64,000 nucleotides of DNA from Niastella sp. OAS944 (GTDB lineage: Bacteria > Bacteroidota > Bacteroidia > Chitinophagales > Chitinophagaceae): assembly GCA_024809215.1 (NCBI GenBank), contig JANUBW010000015.1:62001-126000 (forward strand), in the 5' to 3' direction. Below are positions 9,240 through 19,076 of the stretch, one piece after another; positions within the stretch are counted from its first letter, which is position 1; each line of letters begins with the position of its first letter. The position numbers were made by a program, and so were the translations under genes. The notes below the pieces were generated by a model that saw only the letters and a list, made by a program, of their open reading frames with translations, searched no databases and was not told the origin of the DNA.

Positions 9240-9844
9240 ATGAACCGGATAACACCAATTAACAAATTACACCAATCTGATCTGGTAGTAGTAAGCCGTC
9301 GCATTGTAGAAAAAATGGAGGACAATGAGTTTTTCTTCCCCCGCACCCAGCCCTGGGTAATTTAAAAAAGGTAATACCTGATCTGGATTCGGCACTCGTT
9401 AATGCACGTGGTGGCGATAAAGAAATGATGGCTATTAAAAACAATCAAAAAGATCTTGTACAGGGTCTGTTGGCGGAACTGGCCGAATATGTAACAAAGA
9501 TCTGTAAAGGCGATTTAGTACTGTTGCTTAGCAGTGGTTTTGATATAACCACAGATGAACCTGGTATTTTACCTGTATCTATCGAAATATTGGATGTAAA
9601 ATTAGGCCCGCCCGGTGAGGTTACTACAAAAGTGAGAAAGGTAAGCGGCGCCAGAGCTTATGTTCACGAGTATACATCAGAGCAGCCCACCTCCGATACC
9701 AATTGGTACCACCAGCCCAGTGGTCTTTGCACTCATACCTTTAAAGGGCTTACTTCCGAAAAGCGCTATTGGTTTCGCGTTATTGCTATTGGCAGTGGTG
9801 TACAGCTGGCTTATTCGCCTATTGTTACTATGGTGGTGCAGTGA
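9240..9844 (+). pseudogene. Fibronectin type III-like protein gene with a one-base frameshift
   Basis: Two overlapping frames together encode one protein of about 200 aa. The first frame starts at ATG 9240 (MNRITPINKLHQSDLVVVSR) and runs into a stop at 9361-9363. The second frame is open through the region downstream of the C-run (NLKKVIPDLDSALVNARGGD), then AELAEYVTKICKGDLVLLLSSGFD, and ends in a fibronectin-III-like domain (SEKRYWFRVIAIGSG) at 9844. Adding one C to the CCCCC run at 9338-9342 joins them without loss. Bacteroidota carry many intact proteins of this layout (N-terminal helical part, then FnIII), which supports a single ancestral gene. Either the gene is inactivated or the run is a sequencing error. 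If translated from a later start, ATG 9425 would give 139 aa. Confidence 0.75.
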
Positions 9845-9912
9845 GGGGTAATTTATTTCCTTATATCCCTGTTCATGCGTTCCTTTACACGCTTAATGCA
9901 GTTCTAAGATAA

Positions 9913-12900
9913 TTACTTTCTTTCGAAGAAAAGTTCGGGCAAGATGATCTTAACCTCTTTTTCGGTACCTTCTTTCAACCAATACACTATGAAGTTTACT
10001 TTTACGCCCTTTATTTCATAGTTTTTATTTTTAATATCAGCGATTTGTTTAATGAACTGCTGAGAGAATTTTAAAACTGACTGTCCGCTTGAATTCAAAC
10101 ATTCATCCCCGTTCAAGGTCAACACATCTCCACTTAATAGATTTGAGATCAGGTGCTGTTTGTTTATGAAATAATCTAACCAAACATCTTTGTAAGTCAG
10201 GTGCATGGCAAGCTCATTGGGCGGTAAATATTTCTCTTTATTATCTATTCGTTCCAGGTTTACTGTAGAAAGCCCATCAAGAAGGTTTGAATTTACATGA
10301 ACCGTCAGGTTTTGTTTTGCTCTTGTAAGGGCAACATACAATAATCGTTTGGCATCGTCTGTAACTGCGTTGAAGTTTTCGAGCATTAAAAAAACATTGT
10401 CAAACTCTTTTCCTTTAGCCTTATGAATTGTTGAAACGAAAATTGTTTCGCCGTTCTCATTGAAAAAATCTTCTAACTTAGATTCCCGAATAAATACATC
10501 AAGATCGCTTTTGTATTTCTTCTTTGTATTAGTTGCTTCAAAATCCCTGATCAGATTATTGCAGATATCCCAATTGGTACTTGTGCGAAATTTGATCGTT
10601 AATTCCCGTTTTGCCTTTTCCCAAACATCGTCGCCGATCACAAAAACATCATCCGCCAAATTTAACTGACTTAAAAAATACCTTACTTCTAAAAGATTGT
10701 ATAGGTTGAAGCTGTCATTGGTTTGAATTAATTTTGCCTGCATTCCATTTTTCAAAAAAAGCCCCGTTATTTGTAATGCTTCTGAATTCGTTTTTGTAAG
10801 CACGCAGGTTGAGCCTGTAAGATCAGTTGTAAGTATGTTATGTACAAGCGGAGTTATAAGATGGTTGCTTTCATAGCGAATCAGCTTTATTTTCCCATAA
10901 TCTGTTTGCCGGGCAACAATTGGCGTGTCTTTCAACCGGTGGCTGATGCGTTTTACAAATTGATTAGTAAAGTTAACCAGGTTCGCTTTGCTTCTGTAAT
11001 TTTCAACCAACTCGTGTTTATTTGCCTTGTTCACGTGAATGAACTGTTCAAGATATTTTGAACTTGCTCCTCTGAATTCATAAATATTCTGATCATCATC
11101 TCCCACCGAAATTACCCTCATTTCTTCGTTCTGTTCCATTAATACATTTATCAAATTAAACTCATCTTCGTCCATATCCTGGGCTTCATCAATTACTAAT
11201 ACTGTTTTTGTGATTTTACTTGCTTCAACCTCCTTGTTTATGATCTTTTCTATAGTCTTTTTTAATATTTCGTCCGACTTATCAAGGTTTCCAACCTTAC
11301 CTAACAAATCAAAACAGTATGAATGAAATGTTTTTATCTCAATGTAGCTGGCTGCGTTGCCAATTAACTTCTGTAGCCGTTTTTTGAACTCTGTTGCGGC
11401 TGCTCTTGAAAATGTAACCATAAGCAGTTGCTCGTGTTTTACATCTTCCATTAAAAGCAGCGAAGCGAGCTTGTGAACCAGTACTCTTGTTTTTCCGCTT
11501 CCAGGCCCGGCCGCAACAACAATGTATTTTGATTCGTTATCGTTAATGATCTTCAATTGAGTTGGAGAAAGTTCTCCAAAAAGCTGTCTGAACTTAGCTG
11601 GTGTAAGGTTTCGTTTAATTTCATTTTGCCGGCTGCCTTTGAAATACTTATTCAGGAACGATGGATAGTTTAACTGAAAATAATCTTCTACAAATTGCAA
11701 AGCATCTTTATAGTCGGTGATCATCTTTTTTGCATACTCGCCAACAATATGAATTTGATTAACCCGGTTTTCGTAGAACTGATTTAATTTTTGATAATCC
11801 TCAACTTTATAGCGTCGTTTGTTATCCTGTTCAAGTCTTTCAATGGTAAGACGATTGTACACAACCAGAAATCCGCCTTCTATTTTGATTGCCTCAATTC
11901 TTGATAAATACAATAAAGCATCTTCAATGTCTTCGATCCGGATGTTCTTTTTATAGAGGTTTTGACTTTTTTCATACGCGTTTTTCAATTCGTGCACTGA
12001 AAACTCAACCAGCACTTCTTCTTTTTCTGTGTCATCATCCGAAGTACCTGTATTACTTTTTTGATAGAGAAGGTCAACAATAAACCTGGCTAATTCATGC
12101 CGCATCACCAGTTTTTCTTTTAGTGTTGCTTTGGGGTGCAAACAAATTACCGAAAAATGATTTTTTGAATATTCCTGGTTCTGTCGCCTGATCCAATTCT
12201 TGATTGCCCAGAAGTTGATGATAGTTGTGATCTTTTTTGTGTCTGCATCTTCGCAACCTTTGGCGGCGGCTGCTTCATTCAGTTCCTTAATATGGAAGGT
12301 CACTGCCTGTTCTTCAAATACCGGGAGCAGGAAATTTTCAATTTTGCTGTATATTTCAACTATGTTTAGAGAGCGGTTTTTGTTTTCTCCTTTTTTGATA
12401 TACGCGGTCAGGTCTTTTGCGTCGGCCAGTATATTTTCTTCACGAAGCAGGTTAACGATATTAATGACTTCCTCTTTTACCATGCCCAGGTGATCGCTAA
12501 TGTAATCAACTCTTGATTCGGCTGATTCTTCATTTGAGTGTTTCCTGCTTTTGCTCGAAAAAAGTTTCTTAATTATCCGAATCCCTTTCTCTTTTTGCTT
12601 TTCTTCAAACTTTTCTGATGCGTTTATTTTATCAATGGCTTCCTGTGCATTTTGGGAAAGAATACTGGTGGCAAAAACCCTTGGCATGTTTTGCCCGCGT
12701 TTTAAATATCCGGATTCTTCCAGCGCCGCAATGGCTGTTTTTACCCTTGTTTCAATTTCTGCAACAGTATCGTCCCACCCGGCTTTTCTTGCAATTTCCA
12801 GGGCAGAGTTTGAAACTGTTGACCGGAACTTTGTGATCTCTTTTATGGCCTTCCATATCTGTTGAATTTCTTTAATGGAAAGCCTGGTTTGGTTTAGAAG

Positions 12901-14727
12901 GATAAAATGCTTGCTAAGGTCTTCTTCGTTAAATAAAACATAACAATCAGCTTCTAAATTTTCATCGCGCCCCGCTCTTCCTGCCTCCTGAATATAGTTT
13001 TCCAATGAATCGGAAATTTCATAATGGATCACCATGCCAATATCTTTTTTATCAACTCCCATTCCAAAGGCAGAACTTGCCACCATTATTGGAACATTAC
13101 CCGATAAAAAAGCTTCCTGGTTGGCCGTTTTTTCTTTTATATCCAGTTTTCCATGATATGGTTTTGCTTTAAAACCATCTTCTACTAACCGTTCGGCAAG
13201 TGCATATGCTTTTCGGGTTCTTGAAACATATATAATAGTGGGGCAATTTTTTTCTTCAATTAAGTCTCTTACCGCCTGATACTTTTCTTCTTCATCGCCT
13301 TTTTCGAAAACTTTATAGTGCAGGTTTGTTCTTGATGCTTTTGACGTGAATAATTCAAGATCGAGCGAAAGTTTTTCCTTAAAGTAATCCCGAATATCCT
13401 CAATTACCTTTTGCTTTGCCGTTGCTGTAAAACATGAAACAGGAATGCCATCTTCGAGGTTTTTCTTTTCCTGAAGTGATTTAATAAAGTCGCCTATGTA
13501 TAAATAATCAACTCTGAAATCCTGACCCCAGGAGGAGAAACAGTGTGCTTCGTCAATTACAAAACGAACAATTTTTCGTCCTAAAAGCAGGCGTTCTATT
13601 GTTCGTGAACGCAATGCTTCAGGGGAAATATAAAGGAGAGAAGCGGAGCCTTCTTCAATTCTTTCGAGAGAATTTTGTCTTTCCAGCGGGTCAAGTAATC
13701 CGTTTATTGTTACCGCTTCAGTGATACCTTTAGATGCAAGGTTGTCTACCTGGTCTTTCATCAACGATTGCAAGGGGGAGATCACTACCGTTAAACCTTT
13801 TGAACTTTCGCCACTTATAAAAGCCGGAACCTGAAAGGTGATTGATTTTCCACCTCCTGTTGGAAAAACAGCCAGTAAAGATTTATTATCAACTGCTGCT
13901 TTAACCGCTTTTTCCTGTAACGGTTCACCGCCGTATGTTCTGAACGTATCAAATCCAAAATAGCGCTTTAATCCCCTATGAATATCCAATGCGGTGTTGC
14001 AATAAACGCAACCGCTTATACAAGGTTTATTTCGCAGCAGGTACATTATTCTTTCTACTGCAGGATAATTTTTAAGTACCCAGGGTGGTGTTATTGAATG
14101 TATTTTGGGTTCCTTTATAAATGAATTGATAAGCGATAAGCTGTAAGCCAGCTCAATTGAATGCGCTGCAATTATATGCTTCAGGTCAACCTGCTCACAT
14201 ATCTCATTCTTAAATTTTGTTCTTATTAAATATTCAGGATCTGTACCCGGGCTTTCATATGCTATAAAACGGAAAAAGGAATTAAATTCTTTTTTGTCTT
14301 TTAAAAGCAAATAGAAAATTTGATTAAGTATTTCATCGTTGAATTTAAAAGTAGCGAGCTCATCATAAAACAGGTCCTTTGCTTTAATTGAATCATTCAA
14401 AGGATTGTTAGTCTCTTCTGATTGAAGTTTATCGTCTTTTAGCAATTTATGATACGGCCTGGTAGGAAAAAGTAATGGAGAAAGGAACAGGGTGTCAATG
14501 ATATTTGCAGGAGCTATGCCTGCATCGTTTAATGCGTTACCAATATACTTTATGTCGTGGTTGAGGATGTTGTGACCGCAGATGAATTCTGTTCCTTTAA
14601 GAAACTGAATGAATTCGGCTATCGATGATTTGTGAAATGAACTTCCATCTCCCCTGATACTGCCAATATCAAGGACCTTCAGGCTTTTGGGCTCAATTTC
14701 GGTATCAATAAATGCAATCGAATTCAT
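9913..14727 (-). CDS. Fused DEDD exonuclease - RecQ-type helicase - UvrD-type helicase
   Basis: A 1604-aa DNA-processing protein carrying three enzyme modules. Residues 1-130 resemble a DnaQ-like DEDD 3'-5' exonuclease: D8/E10 (FIDTE), D58 (HNILNHD) and D112 (NPLND), but the usual His five residues before the last Asp is Asn107. Next is a Cys cluster, C236-x3-C240-x2-C243. A RecQ-like SF2 helicase follows at about 265-640, with Walker A PTGGGKS at 289-295, IDEAHCFSSWG near 390, CFTATA, and the motif VI region IQEAGRAGRD. A winged-helix/linker region precedes a UvrD-like SF1 helicase from about 1050: AAGPGSGKT, VIDEAQDMD near 1180, GDDDQNIYEFRGA, VENYRSK, STIHKAKGKEFD and YVALTRAK. All ATPase motifs look intact. 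It is transcribed alone, convergent with the FnIII gene. Role in repair, recombination or defence is inferred only. Confidence 0.93.
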   Translation of the reverse strand: MNSIAFIDTEIEPKSLKVLDIGSIRGDGSSFHKSSIAEFIQFLKGTEFICGHNILNHDIKYIGNALNDAGIAPANIIDTLFLSPLLFPTRPYHKLLKDDKLQSEETNNPLNDSIKAKDLFYDELATFKFNDEILNQIFYLLLKDKKEFNSFFRFIAYESPGTDPEYLIRTKFKNEICEQVDLKHIIAAHSIELAYSLSLINSFIKEPKIHSITPPWVLKNYPAVERIMYLLRNKPCISGCVYCNTALDIHRGLKRYFGFDTFRTYGGEPLQEKAVKAAVDNKSLLAVFPTGGGKSITFQVPAFISGESSKGLTVVISPLQSLMKDQVDNLASKGITEAVTINGLLDPLERQNSLERIEEGSASLLYISPEALRSRTIERLLLGRKIVRFVIDEAHCFSSWGQDFRVDYLYIGDFIKSLQEKKNLEDGIPVSCFTATAKQKVIEDIRDYFKEKLSLDLELFTSKASRTNLHYKVFEKGDEEEKYQAVRDLIEEKNCPTIIYVSRTRKAYALAERLVEDGFKAKPYHGKLDIKEKTANQEAFLSGNVPIMVASSAFGMGVDKKDIGMVIHYEISDSLENYIQEAGRAGRDENLEADCYVLFNEEDLSKHFILLNQTRLSIKEIQQIWKAIKEITKFRSTVSNSALEIARKAGWDDTVAEIETRVKTAIAALEESGYLKRGQNMPRVFATSILSQNAQEAIDKINASEKFEEKQKEKGIRIIKKLFSSKSRKHSNEESAESRVDYISDHLGMVKEEVINIVNLLREENILADAKDLTAYIKKGENKNRSLNIVEIYSKIENFLLPVFEEQAVTFHIKELNEAAAAKGCEDADTKKITTIINFWAIKNWIRRQNQEYSKNHFSVICLHPKATLKEKLVMRHELARFIVDLLYQKSNTGTSDDDTEKEEVLVEFSVHELKNAYEKSQNLYKKNIRIEDIEDALLYLSRIEAIKIEGGFLVVYNRLTIERLEQDNKRRYKVEDYQKLNQFYENRVNQIHIVGEYAKKMITDYKDALQFVEDYFQLNYPSFLNKYFKGSRQNEIKRNLTPAKFRQLFGELSPTQLKIINDNESKYIVVAAGPGSGKTRVLVHKLASLLLMEDVKHEQLLMVTFSRAAATEFKKRLQKLIGNAASYIEIKTFHSYCFDLLGKVGNLDKSDEILKKTIEKIINKEVEASKITKTVLVIDEAQDMDEDEFNLINVLMEQNEEMRVISVGDDDQNIYEFRGASSKYLEQFIHVNKANKHELVENYRSKANLVNFTNQFVKRISHRLKDTPIVARQTDYGKIKLIRYESNHLITPLVHNILTTDLTGSTCVLTKTNSEALQITGLFLKNGMQAKLIQTNDSFNLYNLLEVRYFLSQLNLADDVFVIGDDVWEKAKRELTIKFRTSTNWDICNNLIRDFEATNTKKKYKSDLDVFIRESKLEDFFNENGETIFVSTIHKAKGKEFDNVFLMLENFNAVTDDAKRLLYVALTRAKQNLTVHVNSNLLDGLSTVNLERIDNKEKYLPPNELAMHLTYKDVWLDYFINKQHLISNLLSGDVLTLNGDECLNSSGQSVLKFSQQFIKQIADIKNKNYEIKGVKVNFIVYWLKEGTEKEVKIILPELFFERK

Positions 14728-14789
14728 TGATCAATTGCTGCCAGTTAGTTATCCGAATATACGTAAAATGTTGAATTTGTGTGCTTTTA

Positions 14790-17700
14790 TTAGGACGATA
14801 CCGCATCCCCTAAATACTGATTTATATCACTTATAATAGCCATAACCTCTTCCAGTATTTTTTTCTCCAAACCCCTGAGCTTGTCAAAGTCGGTTGTATG
14901 GATGATCTTGTATTGCATCAGCAGGTCTTTTAAGGCATCTAAACCCGTATTGGCGCAGGTGCCCAGCATATTGTGTTTTGCCTCTGCCAGGGCTGCGGGG
15001 GCTTTAGCGGCAACATGTTGTGAAAATTGCTGTCTGAAGGTATGCAGGTCATGCAGCAGGAGTTCCAAAATATGTTGTTCGGCCCGGCTATCATCGCCTA
15101 CTATTTCCTTAATCGCCTTTATACTAAAGTGATGGTTGGGGGAAGCCGGTTCATCCTTAATGATCCATCTTTTGAGTAGCTGCTTCAGATCGTCCTCTAC
15201 AAATGGTTTTACCAAAAAGTCGTTCATGCCGGCCTGTAAACATTTTTCCCGGTCGCCTTTTACATTACCTGCCGTTAAAGCAATGATGGGTTTGTTTTGC
15301 ATCGCCTGCTGCCGGCGAATATGTTTACAAGCTTCTATCCCATTCATTTCCGGCATTTGTACATCGAGCAGCACCAGGTCGGGTACAATGCGCTCGCAGG
15401 TACTGATGGCCTGGCGTCCGTTGCCGGCTTCATGAATAACGGCGCCGGGTAATAACCGCTCAATGATGGAGCGGGTAAATATTTTGTTGATGGCATTGTC
15501 TTCCACAATAAGCACCTGTAGTTTCAGGCGGGAAAGGGCTTCGTCTTTAGGTGCAGGAGGATGTATTGTAAGGTCTGCTTTTTTCTGTACGCCGCTGATA
15601 CTTGAGAAGAGGTCGTGCAAACGCACCGGTTTCAGCAGGTAATTGGCAATATGGAGTGATTCGCTGTTTAATAAGAACTGTTCTATATCGAGCACATTAC
15701 AAAGCAGTATCACTTTCTGTTTTTTGCCATTGGCGCCGGTGTCGTGTCGCAGGTGACTAATGAGCTCTATGCCGTTCATGTTAGGCATATGGTAGTTTAT
15801 AAGTGCCACATCATACACCTGTTTATTAATAAGGGTAAAGGCTTCGGTTGCGTTGGCTGCCGTTGTTGTTTCAATATTTTTAGCGGTGAGCATATCGGCA
15901 ATTAACTGCCGGTTGCCCGCATTGTCATCTATGATCAACGCAGAACGAATATCGGGCTGTTGTACAAGCTGTAACAGGGGCTTGCCTTCTGTTGCTACCG
16001 TAAGCACAAACGAAAAGGTACTGCCTTTACCCGGTTCGCTGCTTAGTTGCATTTGGCTGTTCATCATCTTTAGCAACAGGTTGCTGATGGTGAGGCCAAG
16101 ACCGGTTCCGCCATACTTTTTAGTGGCACTGGGGTCTGCCTGGGAAAAGGATTCAAATATTTTATCGCTGTGTTCTTTATCAATGCCTATGCCCGTATCG
16201 CGTACTTCAAAACGGATATCCATTAAACCGTTGCCGTATATGCGTACCGGTTCAACGGTAATGGCAATTTCACCCTGTTCGGTAAACTTTACAGCATTGC
16301 CAAGCAGGTTGGTAAGCACCTGTTTCACCCGCAGGGCATCTATGTAAATATACTCCGGTAATTGCAGGGAGATATTCAGCAATACTTCAAGGCCCTTTTG
16401 CTGAGTTTGAAAGGCTATGAAATTGGCCGTTTCAGAAATAAGATCGTACAGGTTGGTTTTTTCGGTATATAATTCCTGTTTGCCCGATTCTATTTTAGAG
16501 AAGTCGAGGATGTCGTTGATGATGCTTAGCAAAATATTGGCCGACTGGTTTATGATGCTGCCATATTGTGATTGCACCAGGTTAAGTGGCGTTTTCAGTA
16601 GCAGATCGCTAAAGCCGATGATGCCATTAAGGGGAGTTCGAATTTCATGGCTCATATTGGCCAGGAAATCGCTTTTTGCCATGCTGGCCTGTTCGGCCTG
16701 TAGTTTGGCGCGTTTTAATTCGCTTCGTTGCAGCGCTGCTTCGGTAATATCTTTTGTTTGTATCAGAATGCCGCCTATGGAGCCATCGAGGTTATACCAG
16801 GGACGAACGCCCCAGCTTATGTAGCGGTCGGTGGTGGCGCCAATTGGCCGCCAGATGTCTTCATCACGATATTCTACTGCACCGGCCAGGCATCTTCTGT
16901 GAACCGCTTTCCATTCATCGGGTATATTGGGAACTACTTCGTAGTGATATCTGCCAATGAGTTGTTGGCCCTGAAGGTCATTTTCAATAAGCCATTGGTT
17001 GGTAACAGCCAGGTAGCGCAGTTCGGTATCGAACATGGCCACCGCCACCGGGGCATGTTCAACAAATGCGTTCAACATCGATCTTTCCCTGTTCTCTTCC
17101 GTTACATCGCGCCCAATGGCAATGAGGTGACCCGAAGGTTCTTCAATGGTGATGGTCCATTGAACTGTTCGGTATTGATTATGCCGGTACAGGATGCGAT
17201 GGGTAAGATGGTTATGGTCGTTACACGTATACCAATCGTGAAAACATGCGATGGTTGATGACCGGTCGTCGGGATGCACCATTTGGAAGAAAGATTCCTG
17301 GAGTAAGCGATCACTGTTTATGTTGAATATTGTATTAAATGCAGGATTCGCTTTCAGAATGTCGCCATTGCGGGTGAACGTACAAACAAAATCGGTTGAG
17401 ATATTGAAAAGCCTTTCAAACTGCTGGGCTTCGTTTATCTTTTTATAATTTTTTACCAGCGAAGTGGCCGATTTCGCCAGTAACATAAATTGTTCTCTTT
17501 CCTCCGGGGTGAGTTTTTTAGGTTCGTAATCTACGATACAGAAAGTGCCCAATGCATTACCTTCATCGTCAATGATGGGATAGCCGGCATAAAACCTTAC
17601 GGCTTCATCGGCAAGCGCCACGGGTTCACCACTAAACCGCTCGTCGTTGGTAGCATCTTCCACTTCCAACAGCTGTGTTTGCTCAATGGTATAATTGCAA

Positions 17701-17915
17701 ATGGCCAGTTCGCGGGCAATTTCATTATTTGGCAAACCGGTTTTTGATTTAAACCATTGCCTGTCTTTATCGATCAATGAAATAATGGCCACAGGAACTT
17801 TAAATATGGAGGCGGTTAAGCGGGTAATATGATCAAACTCTTCTTCGGGAAGGGTGTCGAGCAGATTATAGCATTGCAATGCATGTAATCGACGTTCCTC
17901 TTTTAGCGTGTCCAT
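14790..17915 (-). CDS. Hybrid sensor histidine kinase (GAF-PAS-PAS-HisKA-HATPase-REC-REC-Hpt)
   Basis: A 1041-aa soluble hybrid kinase with no signal peptide or membrane helices. An N-terminal GAF domain lies at about 20-155, followed by PAS domains at about 165-275 and 285-395. HisKA carries phospho-acceptor His423 ([12 protein letters not shown]). The ATPase domain has the N box around Asn540, DTGIG at 573-577, and GGTGLGL near 602-608. The first receiver (658-775) has Asn707 where the phospho-acceptor Asp should be ([12 protein letters not shown]), so it is probably a pseudo-receiver. The second (799-915) has Asp851 intact ([13 protein letters not shown]). A C-terminal Hpt domain carries His981 (AEAKHNMLG). 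A full phosphorelay His423-Asp851-His981 is therefore possible. No response regulator gene is adjacent, so its output is not known. Confidence 0.95.
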   Translation of the reverse strand: MDTLKEERRLHALQCYNLLDTLPEEEFDHITRLTASIFKVPVAIISLIDKDRQWFKSKTGLPNNEIARELAICNYTIEQTQLLEVEDATNDERFSGEPVALADEAVRFYAGYPIIDDEGNALGTFCIVDYEPKKLTPEEREQFMLLAKSATSLVKNYKKINEAQQFERLFNISTDFVCTFTRNGDILKANPAFNTIFNINSDRLLQESFFQMVHPDDRSSTIACFHDWYTCNDHNHLTHRILYRHNQYRTVQWTITIEEPSGHLIAIGRDVTEENRERSMLNAFVEHAPVAVAMFDTELRYLAVTNQWLIENDLQGQQLIGRYHYEVVPNIPDEWKAVHRRCLAGAVEYRDEDIWRPIGATTDRYISWGVRPWYNLDGSIGGILIQTKDITEAALQRSELKRAKLQAEQASMAKSDFLANMSHEIRTPLNGIIGFSDLLLKTPLNLVQSQYGSIINQSANILLSIINDILDFSKIESGKQELYTEKTNLYDLISETANFIAFQTQQKGLEVLLNISLQLPEYIYIDALRVKQVLTNLLGNAVKFTEQGEIAITVEPVRIYGNGLMDIRFEVRDTGIGIDKEHSDKIFESFSQADPSATKKYGGTGLGLTISNLLLKMMNSQMQLSSEPGKGSTFSFVLTVATEGKPLLQLVQQPDIRSALIIDDNAGNRQLIADMLTAKNIETTTAANATEAFTLINKQVYDVALINYHMPNMNGIELISHLRHDTGANGKKQKVILLCNVLDIEQFLLNSESLHIANYLLKPVRLHDLFSSISGVQKKADLTIHPPAPKDEALSRLKLQVLIVEDNAINKIFTRSIIERLLPGAVIHEAGNGRQAISTCERIVPDLVLLDVQMPEMNGIEACKHIRRQQAMQNKPIIALTAGNVKGDREKCLQAGMNDFLVKPFVEDDLKQLLKRWIIKDEPASPNHHFSIKAIKEIVGDDSRAEQHILELLLHDLHTFRQQFSQHVAAKAPAALAEAKHNMLGTCANTGLDALKDLLMQYKIIHTTDFDKLRGLEKKILEEVMAIISDINQYLGDAVSS

Positions 17916-18285
17916 GGTTGTAGGTTACGAGCACTCGTTCAAGGTTAATTATAACAATTTCCTAAATTGTTTATACATCAAAAAATAAACCAGGGGGTAT
18001 TTTTAGGGGTAAATATAAAAAGTTTGTAAAATACATAGATACCATTATAAGCAGGCCGCTTCCATGTACGGGGAGGCAGCGGCCTGCTGACGGGGAAAGG
18101 GGTATCAATAGTTTTTTGAAAAATGTTTTTTTAGAAACTTTCTTATGATATATGAAACACTCATTGTTATGCAAATTGGACAAACCCCGAACCTAAAAAA
18201 GATGAACCCCAGTTTTTTATACCAGGGCAAATGGGATGGAATGATTGGGCAACTCATGTATTCTTTCATTGTCGTTAAATTTTAG
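17916..18285. other. Intergenic region with one long inverted repeat
   Basis: About 370 bp between the histidine kinase start and the small ORF at 18286-18366. It should hold the kinase promoter. Apart from the hairpin at 18050-18088 I see no gene. The open frame at 17971-18183 on the minus strand runs through the hairpin and lacks protein-like composition. Confidence 0.5.
18050..18088. other. Perfect 11-bp inverted repeat / stem-loop
   Basis: AGCAGGCCGCT (18050-18060) and AGCGGCCTGCT (18078-18088) are perfect reverse complements around a 17-nt loop. The stem is G/C-rich in an A/T-rich stretch. No T-run follows on either strand, so it is not a classical intrinsic terminator. It could be a structured transcript end for the sigma/peptide transcription unit, a small RNA, or a protein-binding palindrome. 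Confidence 0.6.
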
Positions 18286-18366
18286 TTAACCAAAGAAGTG
18301 ATAAATGCATATTGCAGTCAATACAATTGAGATGAAGCAAAGAATTAATTTGTTTCTTTTTGTCAT
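18286..18366 (-). CDS. Possible 26-aa single-span membrane peptide
   Basis: A short reading frame starting at ATG 18366 and ending at TAA 18286-18288. It encodes a basic start (MTKRNK) followed by a hydrophobic stretch (LILCFISIVLTAICIY) and HFFG, the pattern of a one-pass small membrane protein. It begins 62 bp downstream of the ECF sigma gene on the same strand and could be co-transcribed with it. A frame this short can occur by chance, and no ribosome-binding evidence helps in Bacteroidota, so the call is tentative. Confidence 0.3.
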   Translation of the reverse strand: MTKRNKLILCFISIVLTAICIYHFFG

Positions 18367-18428
18367 TGTTTAAATGTTTTGCCAGCATTTATACCCGAAA
18401 TGGAAAACTATCACCCCGGCGGGTAAAA

Positions 18429-18965
18429 CTATTTCTTACCTTCTTTTCTCAATTGTTCAATGCATTTATATTTCTGGTTGGTTGCCGTGTGTTTGTTCCT
18501 CCAACCCATTTTTATCATCAGGTTATCTATAGGTTCATTTAAATAAAAGATGGCTTTTAAAATTCGCTGGCAATGGATGGTGATCTTTTTGAGCCAGGTG
18601 ACCACTTTTTCATTATTTGTATTTTCTTCCTGCAAGAGGTCCTCCGGTGTCTCTAATAAAGTATGGTCATCTGTAAGAACAACAGCCGGTTTATTATCTC
18701 TCAGCCTTTTTAGCCAACAATTTCTTGAAATAGAGAACAGATATGTTTTTAAAGAAGATGTTAGCACAAATTCAGGTTGCCTCACTTTGTTTAAAAGAAC
18801 TATTACCGTTTCCTGGAAAATGTCCTCTGCATCCTGGTGGCTGCCACTGTTTTGTTTAATGAAGCTGGCTATGGTTGGAAAATACAATTTATAAAGTAAC
18901 CCAAATGAAGCACTTTCTTCTTTTTTCAGCTTGTCAATAAGTGTGTCGTCTGAGAATGCCGGCAT
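18429..18965 (-). CDS. ECF RNA polymerase sigma factor without adjacent FecR
   Basis: A 178-aa sigma-70 family protein of ECF type. Region 2 is seen at about 8-85 (LYKLYFPTIASFIKQN, then HQDAEDIFQETVIVLLNKV, then LKTYLFSISRNCWLKRL). A divergent region 4 covers about 120-175 (CQRILKAIFYLNEPIDNLMIKMGWRNKHTATNQKYKC). The helix-turn-helix is less canonical than that of the sigma factor encoded at 7244-7822. No anti-sigma gene follows. The neighbours are a possible small membrane peptide downstream and a divergently transcribed AraC regulator, with 111 bp between their starts. Its regulon is not evident from the window. Confidence 0.88.
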   Translation of the reverse strand: MPAFSDDTLIDKLKKEESASFGLLYKLYFPTIASFIKQNSGSHQDAEDIFQETVIVLLNKVRQPEFVLTSSLKTYLFSISRNCWLKRLRDNKPAVVLTDDHTLLETPEDLLQEENTNNEKVVTWLKKITIHCQRILKAIFYLNEPIDNLMIKMGWRNKHTATNQKYKCIEQLRKEGKK

Positions 18966-19076
18966 GTTTTGTAAGATTAGTCAATGGTTAATACCATTTT
19001 TTTAAGATTATCACCCAAAATGGAAAGATTAATATGGCTATCGTAAAAGTAAGTGATTTGAATTAACTTAGTACCT

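Noticed and set aside
13991..14022. Radical-SAM enzyme suggested by C-x3-C-x2-C
   Set aside because: The motif occurs between a nuclease-like and a helicase domain with no radical-SAM barrel around it; a structural metal site is more likely.
15853..16347. 164-codon plus-strand frame inside the histidine kinase gene
   Set aside because: Antisense shadow of the ATPase and receiver domains, no independent support.
16728..17258. 176-codon plus-strand frame inside the histidine kinase gene
   Set aside because: Antisense shadow of the PAS region; composition reflects the opposite strand.
17971..18183. 70-codon minus-strand frame upstream of the kinase
   Set aside because: It runs through a perfect hairpin and has no domain, signal peptide or conserved neighbour.
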